Source of the DNA: Paractinoplanes toevensis
GTDB lineage: Bacteria > Actinomycetota > Actinomycetes > Mycobacteriales > Micromonosporaceae
Length of the DNA stretch: 64,000 nt
Direction: 5' to 3'
Assembly: GCF_018332695.1 (NCBI RefSeq)
Contig: NZ_BOQN01000011.1
Span: 62,001 to 126,000 of the forward strand
Shown: positions 8,998 through 17,409 of the stretch, piece by piece
Layout: each line of letters begins with the position of its first letter
How positions within the stretch are numbered: the first letter of the stretch is position 1
Notes under the pieces: generated by a model
Told to the model about the DNA's origin: nothing
Seen by the model: only the letters and a program-made list of their open reading frames with translations
Database searches by the model: none
Translations under genes and position numbers: made by a program

Positions 8998-11724
8998 GTG
9001 GAGACCGGCTCGGCAGCCGCGGCGACCCTCTGGGGTGTCGTCGCCCGCCTGCGCGCCCGAGGCTGGCACATCTCGCTCCGGGAGATCCAGCGGGCCCAGG
9101 ACGTCACCGCCTATCTCGTCGCCCGGCTCGGCCGGCCGCCCACCGACGACGAACTGCGCCGCCACCTCCAGCCGATCTTCTGCGGCCGGGACCGCGATCT
9201 GGCCACGTTCGCCGAGGTGTTCCGGGACAGCCTGCCCGCGCCGGCCGCCGGTGCCGCATCGGCGGCCGCCCGCCGGTCCTGGTGGCGGCGGATTCCGCCG
9301 CCTCTGGCCGGGGTTGCGATCCTGCTGGCGGTGGTGCTGCTCGTCGCGGTGGCCGGCTGGTTCTGGAACCTGGTCCTGGCGCCCACCGTCCCGACCGGGG
9401 GCGGTGGTACGGGCAACTCCGCGGACCAGGCCGATCCCCGCTGGACCCGGCAGCTCTGGCTGAGCGTGGCCGTTCTCGCCGTGGTGATCGCGACGGCGTC
9501 GGTGCTCGCCCTCCGTAAACGGCTGCGGCGGCGACCGCCGTCGCCGTCCCTCCAGCCCGATCTGGACCTGGGCTGGGAGACCGCGCACCCACTCGACCCC
9601 GACGACGGCGTACGGGTGGCCCGCGCGTTGCGGGCCCGCACCCGCGAGCCCGGCCGGGGCACCCTGGACATCCGGCGGACGGTCGACGCCACGATCCGGG
9701 CCGGGATCCGGCTCACGCCCTGCTTCGTGGAATACAAGCGGGCCCCCGAATACCTCGCGGTGATCGAGCAGCGCAGCGCCGGTGACGTGCTGGCCGGCCA
9801 CTACGCCCGGATGGTCGACCAGTTGGGCGCGCAGGGCGTCGGTATGCGGCGGACCGGCCTTCAGCCGCGCTCCTCGCTGGTCCTCGACCCGGTGCGGGGT
9901 CCGCGGCACCTGGAGTCGTTGCAGCCGGCCAGCGAGCGGGAACGGCTGCTGCTGTTCGCCCCGGACTGGTTGCTGCGCGATCCGCTCACCGGCGCGGACC
10001 GGGTCTGGCTGGACCGGTTCGGCCAGTGGGCCGAGACGATCCGGATCGACCCCGACGTGCACCGTGCCCGGCCGCTGCGGGTGGTCGATCGGGTGCTCGA
10101 CGATGTGCGCGCGCTCGACCCGGCCTGGGCCCGGGCGCGGAACCGGCCATCGGCGGCCGCGTCGCCGCTGCCGTCGGTGTTCGAGACCGGCGACCTGGTG
10201 TGGATCGAGCCGCTTCCGCCGCCCCGCGAGGAACTGCTGCGGGTGCTGGAAATGCTGGTCACGACGCTCGGTTCGGCCGGGTGGTACTGGCTGAGCGCGA
10301 GTGCCGTCTACCCGGAGATCAGCTATGAGCTGACGGTCGCGCTCGGCCGGCTGCTGCACGCGGAGGACGGACGGCCGCTGTCGGAGCACCTGCCCCTCGA
10401 GGTGCTGGCCCGGCTGCCCTGGTTCCGGCACGCGTACATGCCGGACTGGCTGCGCGCCAGCCTGATCGGCACGCTGTCGAGGGGACAACTCGTCGAGGCC
10501 CGCGCGGCGCTCGACCGGGCACTGACCAGCGACTCGGTCGCCGGGCTGTCGGTCGCCGAGTCCGGCCCCGGCGCCCAGCCCGCCGAGCTGACCGACCGCG
10601 TCTACCTGGAGGGGACGTCGCTGCGCCGCCGCAAGCTCGCGGCGGCGGCCCCGAAGCCGCTGGTCGCGGCTATTCGCCGGCAGCGGCACCGGATCGCGAT
10701 GCCGGGGCTGGCGGCGGACGCCCCGGCCCCGCGGGTACGGCGGGCGCTGGTCACCAGCAGCGCGCTGCTGGTGACACTGGTCCTGATGACCACCATCGGG
10801 ATAGCCGTGCACGCCGGACTGTCCCTGGCCGGTGGTTCGTACGACCTGGTCGAGAACTGGACCAGCAGCTACCTCTGGCCGTCGGTGGCGGTCTACTCGT
10901 CCATGGCCGCGATGGGGGTGGCCGCGTTCACCGGGGCGATCGCGGCGGCGGCCGGTCGCCGCCGCGGAACCCTGCTCGGCGGCGGGTTGTCCGTCCTGGT
11001 GCTAGCCACGCTGCCGGTGCTCACCGCGTCCACGCCGAACGCCGCGTTCACCCCGGTGCTGGTGACCGAGCCGATTCTGGCGGTCGCCTGGACGGCGAGC
11101 GTGCTGACCCGGCGGTTCGCCGACGTCCCCGTGCCCTGGCCGGCGTTCCAACGCCGGAACCGGCGGGTCCTCACCACCGCTCTCCTGGTCACGCTGCTGG
11201 CCGGGGCGCTCGGCTTTCTCGGGACGCGCACCGAGTCCTGGCCGGCGGCGCTGCTCGACTCGGACTGGGGGCAGGCGATTGCCTTCTGCCTGGCGGTCGG
11301 CGGGTTCGCGATCGGCTTCGGCGGGGCGTACGTCGGCGGCGTGCGGATCGTGCCGCTGACGGCCGGCGTCGTCGTCGCGGTGACCCCGGTCTTCAACGAC
11401 ATCGGCGACTTCATTACGTTGCTCGCCCTGCCCGCCCTGCTCCTGCTTGTCGTTGTCGTCGTGCTGCTGCGCCGATACCGGGACCGGCCACCGCCGGAGT
11501 TCTGGGAGACCCGCTGGTACGAGTGGAAACGGCCGCTGCTGGTGGGCGTTCCGGGTGTTGCGGGCGTGCTGACCTGGATCCTGTCCGGCGGAGACCTGTG
11601 GCTGACCGCCTGGTTCGCCGGGATTCCGGCCGTCTTCGCCGCCCTGAACGCCACGGCCGACCGCATCGGCGCGTTCGTGGCCCGCAACCGCCTCGACGTC
11701 CGCTTCCCACTGCACCTCGACTGA
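8998..11724 (+). CDS. Large membrane protein, partner of the MoxR ATPase
   Basis: A 908-residue protein from GTG 8998. Residues 1-75 (LWGVVARLRARGWHISL, then LVARLGRPPTDDELRR) resemble the small helical domain that starts proteins encoded beside this MoxR class, as I recall them. Two membrane helices follow (about 103-125 and 160-178). A cytoplasmic region of about 390 residues contains FVEYKRAPEYLAVIEQRSAGD, resembling degenerate vWA-like partners, and then WYWLSASAVYPEISYELTVALGRLL. The C-terminal third carries about eight hydrophobic segments. No catalytic residues are recognisable. A membrane-embedded effector or anchoring subunit fits the context; a pore-forming role is only a guess. Confidence 0.65.
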   Translation: METGSAAAATLWGVVARLRARGWHISLREIQRAQDVTAYLVARLGRPPTDDELRRHLQPIFCGRDRDLATFAEVFRDSLPAPAAGAASAAARRSWWRRIPPPLAGVAILLAVVLLVAVAGWFWNLVLAPTVPTGGGGTGNSADQADPRWTRQLWLSVAVLAVVIATASVLALRKRLRRRPPSPSLQPDLDLGWETAHPLDPDDGVRVARALRARTREPGRGTLDIRRTVDATIRAGIRLTPCFVEYKRAPEYLAVIEQRSAGDVLAGHYARMVDQLGAQGVGMRRTGLQPRSSLVLDPVRGPRHLESLQPASERERLLLFAPDWLLRDPLTGADRVWLDRFGQWAETIRIDPDVHRARPLRVVDRVLDDVRALDPAWARARNRPSAAASPLPSVFETGDLVWIEPLPPPREELLRVLEMLVTTLGSAGWYWLSASAVYPEISYELTVALGRLLHAEDGRPLSEHLPLEVLARLPWFRHAYMPDWLRASLIGTLSRGQLVEARAALDRALTSDSVAGLSVAESGPGAQPAELTDRVYLEGTSLRRRKLAAAAPKPLVAAIRRQRHRIAMPGLAADAPAPRVRRALVTSSALLVTLVLMTTIGIAVHAGLSLAGGSYDLVENWTSSYLWPSVAVYSSMAAMGVAAFTGAIAAAAGRRRGTLLGGGLSVLVLATLPVLTASTPNAAFTPVLVTEPILAVAWTASVLTRRFADVPVPWPAFQRRNRRVLTTALLVTLLAGALGFLGTRTESWPAALLDSDWGQAIAFCLAVGGFAIGFGGAYVGGVRIVPLTAGVVVAVTPVFNDIGDFITLLALPALLLLVVVVVLLRRYRDRPPPEFWETRWYEWKRPLLVGVPGVAGVLTWILSGGDLWLTAWFAGIPAVFAALNATADRIGAFVARNRLDVRFPLHLD

Positions 11725-11732
11725 CGCCCGGG

Positions 11733-13985
11733 CTACAGCAACGACTCCACCGCGCCGATCACCTCGGCGTCGGCGCCCAGTTCGGCCGGGCGGACGGTCA
11801 GGGCGGATGCCGCGGCCGGGGCGCAGTGTCGTTGCAGGGACTCCCGGATGCCGTCGACGACATAGGGCCCAGCCTCGATGAACCGGCCGCCGACCACGAC
11901 GATCTGCGGGTTCAGGGCGTTGCACAGCGGCGCCACGGTGCGCCCGATCAACCGGCCGGCGTCCAGCAGCGCCCGCTGGGCCGGCCGGTCGCCGGCGGAC
12001 ACCAGGTCGAGGAAGCGTTCCTCGGACGGCGGGCCGCCCAGCGGCAGGAAGTAGCGCGGCGACAGGTAGGTGGACAGGCAGCCGCGGCTGCCGCAGATGC
12101 ACAGCGGGCCCACCTCGCGCACGTTGAGGTGCCCCACCTCGCCGGCGTAGCCGATCGCACCGCGGTACATCCGGCCGCCGGCCACGATGCCGGCCCCGGT
12201 GTACTGGTCGGCGCGCAGGTAGAGGACGTCGCGGGCGCCGCGGGCGGCGCCGCGCCGGGTCTCGCCGAGGGCGGCCAGGTGGGCGTTGTTGCCGGCCACC
12301 ACGGGTACGCCGAGGATCTCGGTGATCTGTTCGGCGGGGGAGAAGCCGGCGAACATCGGCAGGACGCCGCGCGGACCGAAGCTGCCGGTCACCGGGTGCA
12401 CCGGGGAGGGCACGCTGACGGCCGCGGCGACCAGCGAGTCGGGTGGGTGGCCGTGCTCGGCGAGCAGGGCCGCGGCCATCTCGCCGGCGGCGCGGACGCT
12501 CCCCTGGCCGTCGCGGGACATCGGCATCGGGCGGAACGTCTCGTGCAGCCGGGTGCCGGCCATGTCGGTGAGCACGGCGTGCACGCCGTCGGCGCGGACC
12601 GCCAGTCCGGCCAGCAGGCCGGGGGCGATCACGGCGCGGAAGTGCGGGGAGGGGCGGCCGGACCGGCCGGTGCCGGCCGGTGGGTCGCACGGTTCGGCCA
12701 GCTGGTCGGCGACCAGGCCGGCCAGCACGTCGGCGACGGCGGCGCGGGGGAGATGGGTGATCCGGGCGATGTCGCTGCGCGCCACCGGGGCACCGTGCTG
12801 CAGCAGCAGGTCGAGGATGGCGTCGCGGCGGTGGTCGCGCTCGCGGACCGCGGGCGGGCCGGGGACGGACGGGACGCTGCGGGCGACCGGAGTGCCGTGC
12901 AGGGCGGCGGTGACCGCGCCGATCAGGGCGGCCCGGTCGCCCAGCTCACCGGCCCGCACCTCGAGGGCGTCGGCCACCTCGGGCTGGGCGTAGCGGCGCA
13001 CCGAGTCGGCGACCCCGGCGACCAGCGGGCCGTGCTCGGTGATCAGCGGGCCGTCCAGGACGACCAGGGCCGGGTTGACGGTGTTGGCGAGGTCGGCGAC
13101 GACCCGGCCGATCATGCGGCCGGCGTCGGCGAGGACCCGTTCGGCGATCGCGTCGCCGGCGGCCAGCTGGACGGCGCGGACGGCGGTGACCTCCTCGCCG
13201 TACATCTGGGAGAGGGACGCCAGGACCTCGCGGGGCGACGCGATGGTCTCCAGGCAGCCGCGGTTGCCGCAGCGGCACAGCGTGCCGGTCTCGTCGACCT
13301 GCACGTGCCCGATCTCGCCGGCCACGCCGCTGGCGCCGTGCTGGACCACGCCGTCGAGCAGCAGGCCGCAGCCGATGCCGGTGGCGATGCGCAGGTAGCA
13401 GACGTCGCGGCGGCCGGCGGCGACGCCGTGCTTCAACTCGCCGATCAGGGCCAGGTCGGCGTCGTTGCGGATGCCGACCGGGTAGCCGAGGCGGTTGCGC
13501 AGCTCGGTGCCGGGGTGCAGGCCCGCCCAGCCGGGCAGCACGCTGCTGGCCTGCACGACTCCACCGGCGACCGGGGCCGACAAACCGACCATCACCGCCC
13601 AGACGCGGCGCCCGGCGACGGCCTCGGTGATCAGGGCGGCGGCGGTGTCGAGACCGGCCTGGCCGTCATCGGGGTCGGTGTCGGCGGCCCGCTCGGCGAG
13701 GATCTCGCCGGACAGGTCGGCGGCTGCCACCCGTACGCCCGCGGCTCCGACCACCGCACCCACCACGACGCCGGCCTGCGCGCCCAGGGTGAGCAACCGG
13801 GCCGGCCGGCCCGGCCGGCTGCCGTCGGCGGCGGCCTCCTCCTCGGCCAGGACGCCCTCCGCGAGGAGCTCGGCGACGAGCGCGTTGACGGTCGCCCGGG
13901 CCATGCCGGTGCGCCGGACGATCTCGGTGCGGCCGGCCCGGCCGGTTTCCCGCACGGTGGCCAGAATCAGGTCCCGATGCTGCAT
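11733..13985 (-). CDS. Tandem ROK-family regulator (two HTH-ROK units in one protein)
   Basis: A 750-residue protein, about twice the usual ROK repressor length. Unit 1 (residues 1-375) has a winged HTH (EIVRRTGMARATVNALVAELLAEGVL) and a ROK domain with zinc motif GHVQVDETGTLCRCGNRGC. Unit 2 (residues about 390-750) repeats the plan: HTH-like ARSDIARITHLPRAAVADVL, then a ROK domain with GHLNVREVGPLCICGSRGC. ROK repressors bind sugars or sugar phosphates. It diverges from an MFS transporter and a GH3 glycosidase and probably represses them. No stop or frameshift separates the halves, so this is a fusion or internal duplication. Confidence 0.85.
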   Translation of the reverse strand: MQHRDLILATVRETGRAGRTEIVRRTGMARATVNALVAELLAEGVLAEEEAAADGSRPGRPARLLTLGAQAGVVVGAVVGAAGVRVAAADLSGEILAERAADTDPDDGQAGLDTAAALITEAVAGRRVWAVMVGLSAPVAGGVVQASSVLPGWAGLHPGTELRNRLGYPVGIRNDADLALIGELKHGVAAGRRDVCYLRIATGIGCGLLLDGVVQHGASGVAGEIGHVQVDETGTLCRCGNRGCLETIASPREVLASLSQMYGEEVTAVRAVQLAAGDAIAERVLADAGRMIGRVVADLANTVNPALVVLDGPLITEHGPLVAGVADSVRRYAQPEVADALEVRAGELGDRAALIGAVTAALHGTPVARSVPSVPGPPAVRERDHRRDAILDLLLQHGAPVARSDIARITHLPRAAVADVLAGLVADQLAEPCDPPAGTGRSGRPSPHFRAVIAPGLLAGLAVRADGVHAVLTDMAGTRLHETFRPMPMSRDGQGSVRAAGEMAAALLAEHGHPPDSLVAAAVSVPSPVHPVTGSFGPRGVLPMFAGFSPAEQITEILGVPVVAGNNAHLAALGETRRGAARGARDVLYLRADQYTGAGIVAGGRMYRGAIGYAGEVGHLNVREVGPLCICGSRGCLSTYLSPRYFLPLGGPPSEERFLDLVSAGDRPAQRALLDAGRLIGRTVAPLCNALNPQIVVVGGRFIEAGPYVVDGIRESLQRHCAPAAASALTVRPAELGADAEVIGAVESLL

Positions 13986-13997
13986 GTCAGCTCCCCG

Positions 13998-14063
13998 GTT
14001 TTGCTGGAACTAGACATTACTCCGGCATCTGCACAGAAACCTATGGAGCGAATCCGGCAAAAC
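13998..14063. promoter_or_regulatory. Spaced inverted half-sites in the ROK-MFS divergent region
   Basis: GTTTTGCTGGA (13998-14008) and TCCGGCAAAAC (14053-14063) are inverted copies with one mismatch, 44 bases apart; a third partial half-site TCCGGCA is at 14021-14027. The 239-base gap between divergent starts at 13985 and 14225 has no gene. A protein with two DNA-binding heads, such as the neighbouring tandem ROK regulator, could bridge such separated sites. This is inference. Confidence 0.4.
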
Positions 14064-14224
14064 GTGCGTGATCAGCATTACGAGAGGCCGAATCAGGGCT
14101 CAATTGTGGGCCGACGGCCGCTGGTTTCGCGTTAATGCGCTCGATACCTTCGCTATATCAGGCGGTAACGAGCGACAGCCGGGAAGCCTGAAAGTTCTCC
14201 CCGCATCAGCCGAAGAGGTGTGCG

Positions 14225-15517
14225 ATGACCGCTGTAGAAACCGGTCGGGTCCGGCAATTCGCTCCCGCCGCTGCCGAAGAACCCACCACCCCGCCCAACG
14301 CACCGGCCCGCCTCATCGCGGCGATGGCCCTGGCCCAGTTCGGCGCCTACCTGACGATCCTCACGCCGGTCGTGGTGACACTGTCCATCCGGGTCGCCCA
14401 GATCGCGCCGGACAGCAAGACCTCCGCGCTGAGTACGGTGCTCTCCGTCGGTGCGCTGCTCGCGCTGATCGGCAACCCGTTCTTCGGCGCGATGTCCGAC
14501 CGCACCACCGCCCGGATGGGCCGGCGCCGCCCGTGGCTGATCGGCGGCATCACGGCCGGCTTCCTCGGCCTGCTCGTGGTCGCCACCGGCGGCAACATCG
14601 CGACGCTGACCTTCGGCTGGGCGCTCGCTCAGCTCGGCGTCAACGCCACCCTGTCGACGCTGACCGCCCTGATGCCCGACCAGATCCCGGCGCACCAGCG
14701 CGGCCGGGTCGGCGGCATCCTCGGCCTGATGACCTCGGTGGCCATCCTGGCCGGCACCGCCCTCGCCGCCCTGCTGGACGGCAGCACCCTGCTGATGTTC
14801 ATGGTGCCGGCCGCGGTCGGCCTGCTCACCGTGCTGGTGCTGATCTTCGTGCTGAAGGACCGGCCGGCCGCGCCGGGGCACTTCGGGCGGTACACGGTCA
14901 AGGAGTTCGTGCGCACCTTCTACGTGAACCCGCGCCGGCACCCGGACTTCTCGTGGAACCTGCTCAGCCGCTTCCTGCTCTGGATGGGCCTGTCCTGCCT
15001 CACCACCTACCAGGCGTACCTGCTGATCGACCGGTTCGGGTACACCACCGACACCGTCGCCTCGGGCGTGCTGGTGGCCACCCTGATCACCACGGCCGGC
15101 CTGGTGCTCGGCTCGTCGGTCGGCGGCTGGCTCTCCGACCGCAGCGGCGCCCGCAAGCCGTTCGTGTTCGGCGCCGGCCTGGTCGTCGCGGTCGGCCTGG
15201 CGATCACCGCGTTCAGCACCAGCTTCGGCGTCTTCCTGGTGGCGGCGGCGATCTTCGGTCTCGGCGAGGGCGTCTACCTGGCCGTCGACCTGGCGCTGGC
15301 CACCGAGGTGCTGCCCGACCCGGACGACGCGGCCAAGGACATGGGCGTGCTGAACATCGCGAACGCCCTGCCGCAGTCGCTGGTGCCGATCCTGGCCGCC
15401 CCGATCCTCGCCGTCGGCGCCGGCACGGCCTCCAACTACAAGCTGCTCTTCCTGCTCGGAGCCATCGTGGCGGTGGCCGGTTCGGCCCTGGTCCGCATGG
15501 TCCGCGGCGCGCGCTGA
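14225..15517 (+). CDS. MFS transporter, probable sugar or glycoside importer
   Basis: A 430-residue, 12-helix major facilitator protein. ATG 14225 follows GAAGAGGTG at good spacing. The MFS loop 2-3 motif appears as GNPFFGAMSDRTTARMGRRRPW, a form common in the glycoside/sugar-transporting branch, and the loop 8-9 counterpart is GGWLSDRSGARKPF. It lies 13 bases upstream of the GH3 glycosidase gene and divergent from the ROK regulator. This suggests import of an oligosaccharide or glucoside that the intracellular GH3 enzyme then cleaves. The exact substrate cannot be read. Confidence 0.8.
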   Translation: MTAVETGRVRQFAPAAAEEPTTPPNAPARLIAAMALAQFGAYLTILTPVVVTLSIRVAQIAPDSKTSALSTVLSVGALLALIGNPFFGAMSDRTTARMGRRRPWLIGGITAGFLGLLVVATGGNIATLTFGWALAQLGVNATLSTLTALMPDQIPAHQRGRVGGILGLMTSVAILAGTALAALLDGSTLLMFMVPAAVGLLTVLVLIFVLKDRPAAPGHFGRYTVKEFVRTFYVNPRRHPDFSWNLLSRFLLWMGLSCLTTYQAYLLIDRFGYTTDTVASGVLVATLITTAGLVLGSSVGGWLSDRSGARKPFVFGAGLVVAVGLAITAFSTSFGVFLVAAAIFGLGEGVYLAVDLALATEVLPDPDDAAKDMGVLNIANALPQSLVPILAAPILAVGAGTASNYKLLFLLGAIVAVAGSALVRMVRGAR

Positions 15518-15530
15518 GAAGGTCAAGATC

Positions 15531-17294
15531 ATGAACCCGTACGAGAACGCCGCCCTCCCGATCGAGGAGCGCGTCACCGACCTGCTGTCCCGGATGACCG
15601 TGGCCGAGAAGGCCGCCCTGATGTTCCACACCATGGTGGCGGTCGACCCGGACGGCACCCTGCACGAGCCGGACACCGCGGGCGGGATGTTCCCCTCGAC
15701 GAACTGGCTGGTCCGCGACAAGCTGATCACCCACGTCAACATCCTCACGATGGCACCGGTGCCGCCCGTGAAGATCGCCGAGTGGCACAACCGGATCCAG
15801 GAACTCGCCGCCGGCAACCGCCTCGGCATCCCGATGACGATCTCCACCGACCCCCGGCACGGCACCGTCGACAACCCGGCGACCTCGGCCGCGGCCGGCG
15901 GATTCTCCGCCTGGCCGGAGCCGATCGGCCTGGGCGCGACCAAGGACCCCGATCTGGTACGCGAGTTCGCCGACACGGTTCGCCAGGAGTACCTGGCCGC
16001 GGGCATCCGGGTCGCCCTGCACCCGATGGCCGACCTGGCCACCGAACCCCGCTGGGCCCGCACCAGCGGCACCCTCGGCTCCGACCCTGCGCTGGTTGCC
16101 GAGCTGGTCGCGGCGTACGTCAAGGGTCTGCAGGGTGACCGGCTCGGGCCGGACAGCGTCGTCGCGATGGTGAAACACTTCCCGGGCGCCGGACCCCAGA
16201 AAGACGGAGAAGACGCCCATTTTCCGTACGGGCGGGAGCAGGTCTACCCGGGTGGCCGCTGGGACGACCACCTCAAGCCGTTCGAGGCCGCCTTCGCCGC
16301 CGGGGTGGCCCAGGTGATGCCGTACTACGGCATGCCGGTCGGCACCCAGCACGAAGAGGTCGGCTTCGGCTTCAACCAGGGCATCATCCAGGGGCTGCTG
16401 CGCGGCCACTACGGCTTCGACGGGGTGGTCTGCACCGACTGGGGTCTGGTCACCGACGCCGAGATCATGGGCTCACCGATGCCGGCCCGCGCCTGGGGCG
16501 TGGAAAACCTCGACCGGCTCGCCCGCGTGCAGCGGATCATCGACGCCGGCGCCGATCAGCTCGGCGGCGAGTACGCCCCGGAGCTGGTGGTGGAGCTGGT
16601 CGAGCGGGGCCGGGTCACCGAGGCCCGGATCGACGAGTCGGCGCGGCGGATCCTGCGCGACAAGTTCCGCCTGGGCCTGTTCGACGACCGCCGCTACGTC
16701 GACGCGGCGGCCGCCCGGCACACCATCGGCACGCCGGCCTTCCTGACCGCCGGCCTCGAGGCCCAGCACCGCTCGGTGGTCGTGCTCGAGGCGCCGGCGC
16801 TGCCCCTGACCGAGGGCATCACCGTCTACCTGGACGGCCTCGACCCGGTGGTGGCCGGCCGGTACGCCAAGGTCGTCACCGACCCGGCCGAGGCCGACGT
16901 GGCGATCGTCCGGCGCGCCACCGCCTACGACAACTCCCGGTCCGCCGGGTTCGAGGCGTTCTTCCACGCCGGCCGGCTCGACTGGACCGCCGAGGAGATC
17001 GCGCCGGTGCTGGATCTGGCCGGCCGGCTGCCGACCGTGGTGGACGTGATGCTCGACCGCCCCGCCGTGCTCACCCGGCTGGCCGGGACGGTGGCCGGGC
17101 TGGTCGGCACGTTCGGTGCGAGCGACGAGGCGCTGCTGGACGTGCTGTTCGGGCGGGCCGCCGCGTCCGGGACGCTGCCGTTCGAACTGCCGTCGTCGAT
17201 GGCCGAGGTCGAGGCGTCCCGCGAGGACGTGCCGAACGACACCGACCACCCGCTCTACCCGTACGGCCATGGGCTGACCTGGCCCGCTCGCTGA
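15531..17294 (+). CDS. Glycoside hydrolase family 3 beta-glycosidase
   Basis: A 587-residue GH3 enzyme without a signal peptide, so intracellular. The N-terminal barrel includes VKHFPGAGPQKDGEDAHFPYG (the KHFxG motif) and GFDGVVCTDWGLV, whose Asp near residue 303 is the expected nucleophile. The alpha/beta sandwich follows, and the C-terminal end (DHPLYPYGHGLTW) matches the common YPFGHGLSY ending of the family. The usual fibronectin-III tail is absent. It forms an operon with the MFS transporter 13 bases upstream and is followed by a strong hairpin. Confidence 0.88.
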   Translation: MNPYENAALPIEERVTDLLSRMTVAEKAALMFHTMVAVDPDGTLHEPDTAGGMFPSTNWLVRDKLITHVNILTMAPVPPVKIAEWHNRIQELAAGNRLGIPMTISTDPRHGTVDNPATSAAAGGFSAWPEPIGLGATKDPDLVREFADTVRQEYLAAGIRVALHPMADLATEPRWARTSGTLGSDPALVAELVAAYVKGLQGDRLGPDSVVAMVKHFPGAGPQKDGEDAHFPYGREQVYPGGRWDDHLKPFEAAFAAGVAQVMPYYGMPVGTQHEEVGFGFNQGIIQGLLRGHYGFDGVVCTDWGLVTDAEIMGSPMPARAWGVENLDRLARVQRIIDAGADQLGGEYAPELVVELVERGRVTEARIDESARRILRDKFRLGLFDDRRYVDAAAARHTIGTPAFLTAGLEAQHRSVVVLEAPALPLTEGITVYLDGLDPVVAGRYAKVVTDPAEADVAIVRRATAYDNSRSAGFEAFFHAGRLDWTAEEIAPVLDLAGRLPTVVDVMLDRPAVLTRLAGTVAGLVGTFGASDEALLDVLFGRAAASGTLPFELPSSMAEVEASREDVPNDTDHPLYPYGHGLTWPAR

Positions 17295-17310
17295 TCGACC
17301 GGTTGCAATT

Positions 17311-17332
17311 GGGGGGCGCGTCAGCGCCCCCC
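17311..17332 (+). terminator. Hairpin terminator after the GH3 gene
   Basis: GGGGGGCGC (17311-17319) and GCGCCCCCC (17324-17332) are perfect 9-base arms around a GTCA loop, 17 bases after the GH3 stop and followed by a short TTCAGCTT. It separates the sugar operon from the exporter gene and argues against a start for the latter at 17341. Confidence 0.8.
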
Positions 17333-17409
17333 TTCAGCTTGTGCGCCACCGAGCCGAAGCCACCTGGGAAGCACCCTCTGCTCCCGTCCGCTCGCGAAAG
17401 GCGCTGGTC

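Noticed and set aside
11523-14135. 870-codon plus-strand open frame opposite the ROK gene
   Set aside because: Composition is typical of antisense shadow (Gly/Asp/Arg-rich, no motifs), and the minus strand encodes two intact ROK domains.
17341-17409. Earlier GTG start for the DHA2 exporter
   Set aside because: It abuts the terminator hairpin, lacks a ribosome binding site, and adds 23 residues unlike the family's N-terminus; TTG 17410 is better placed.
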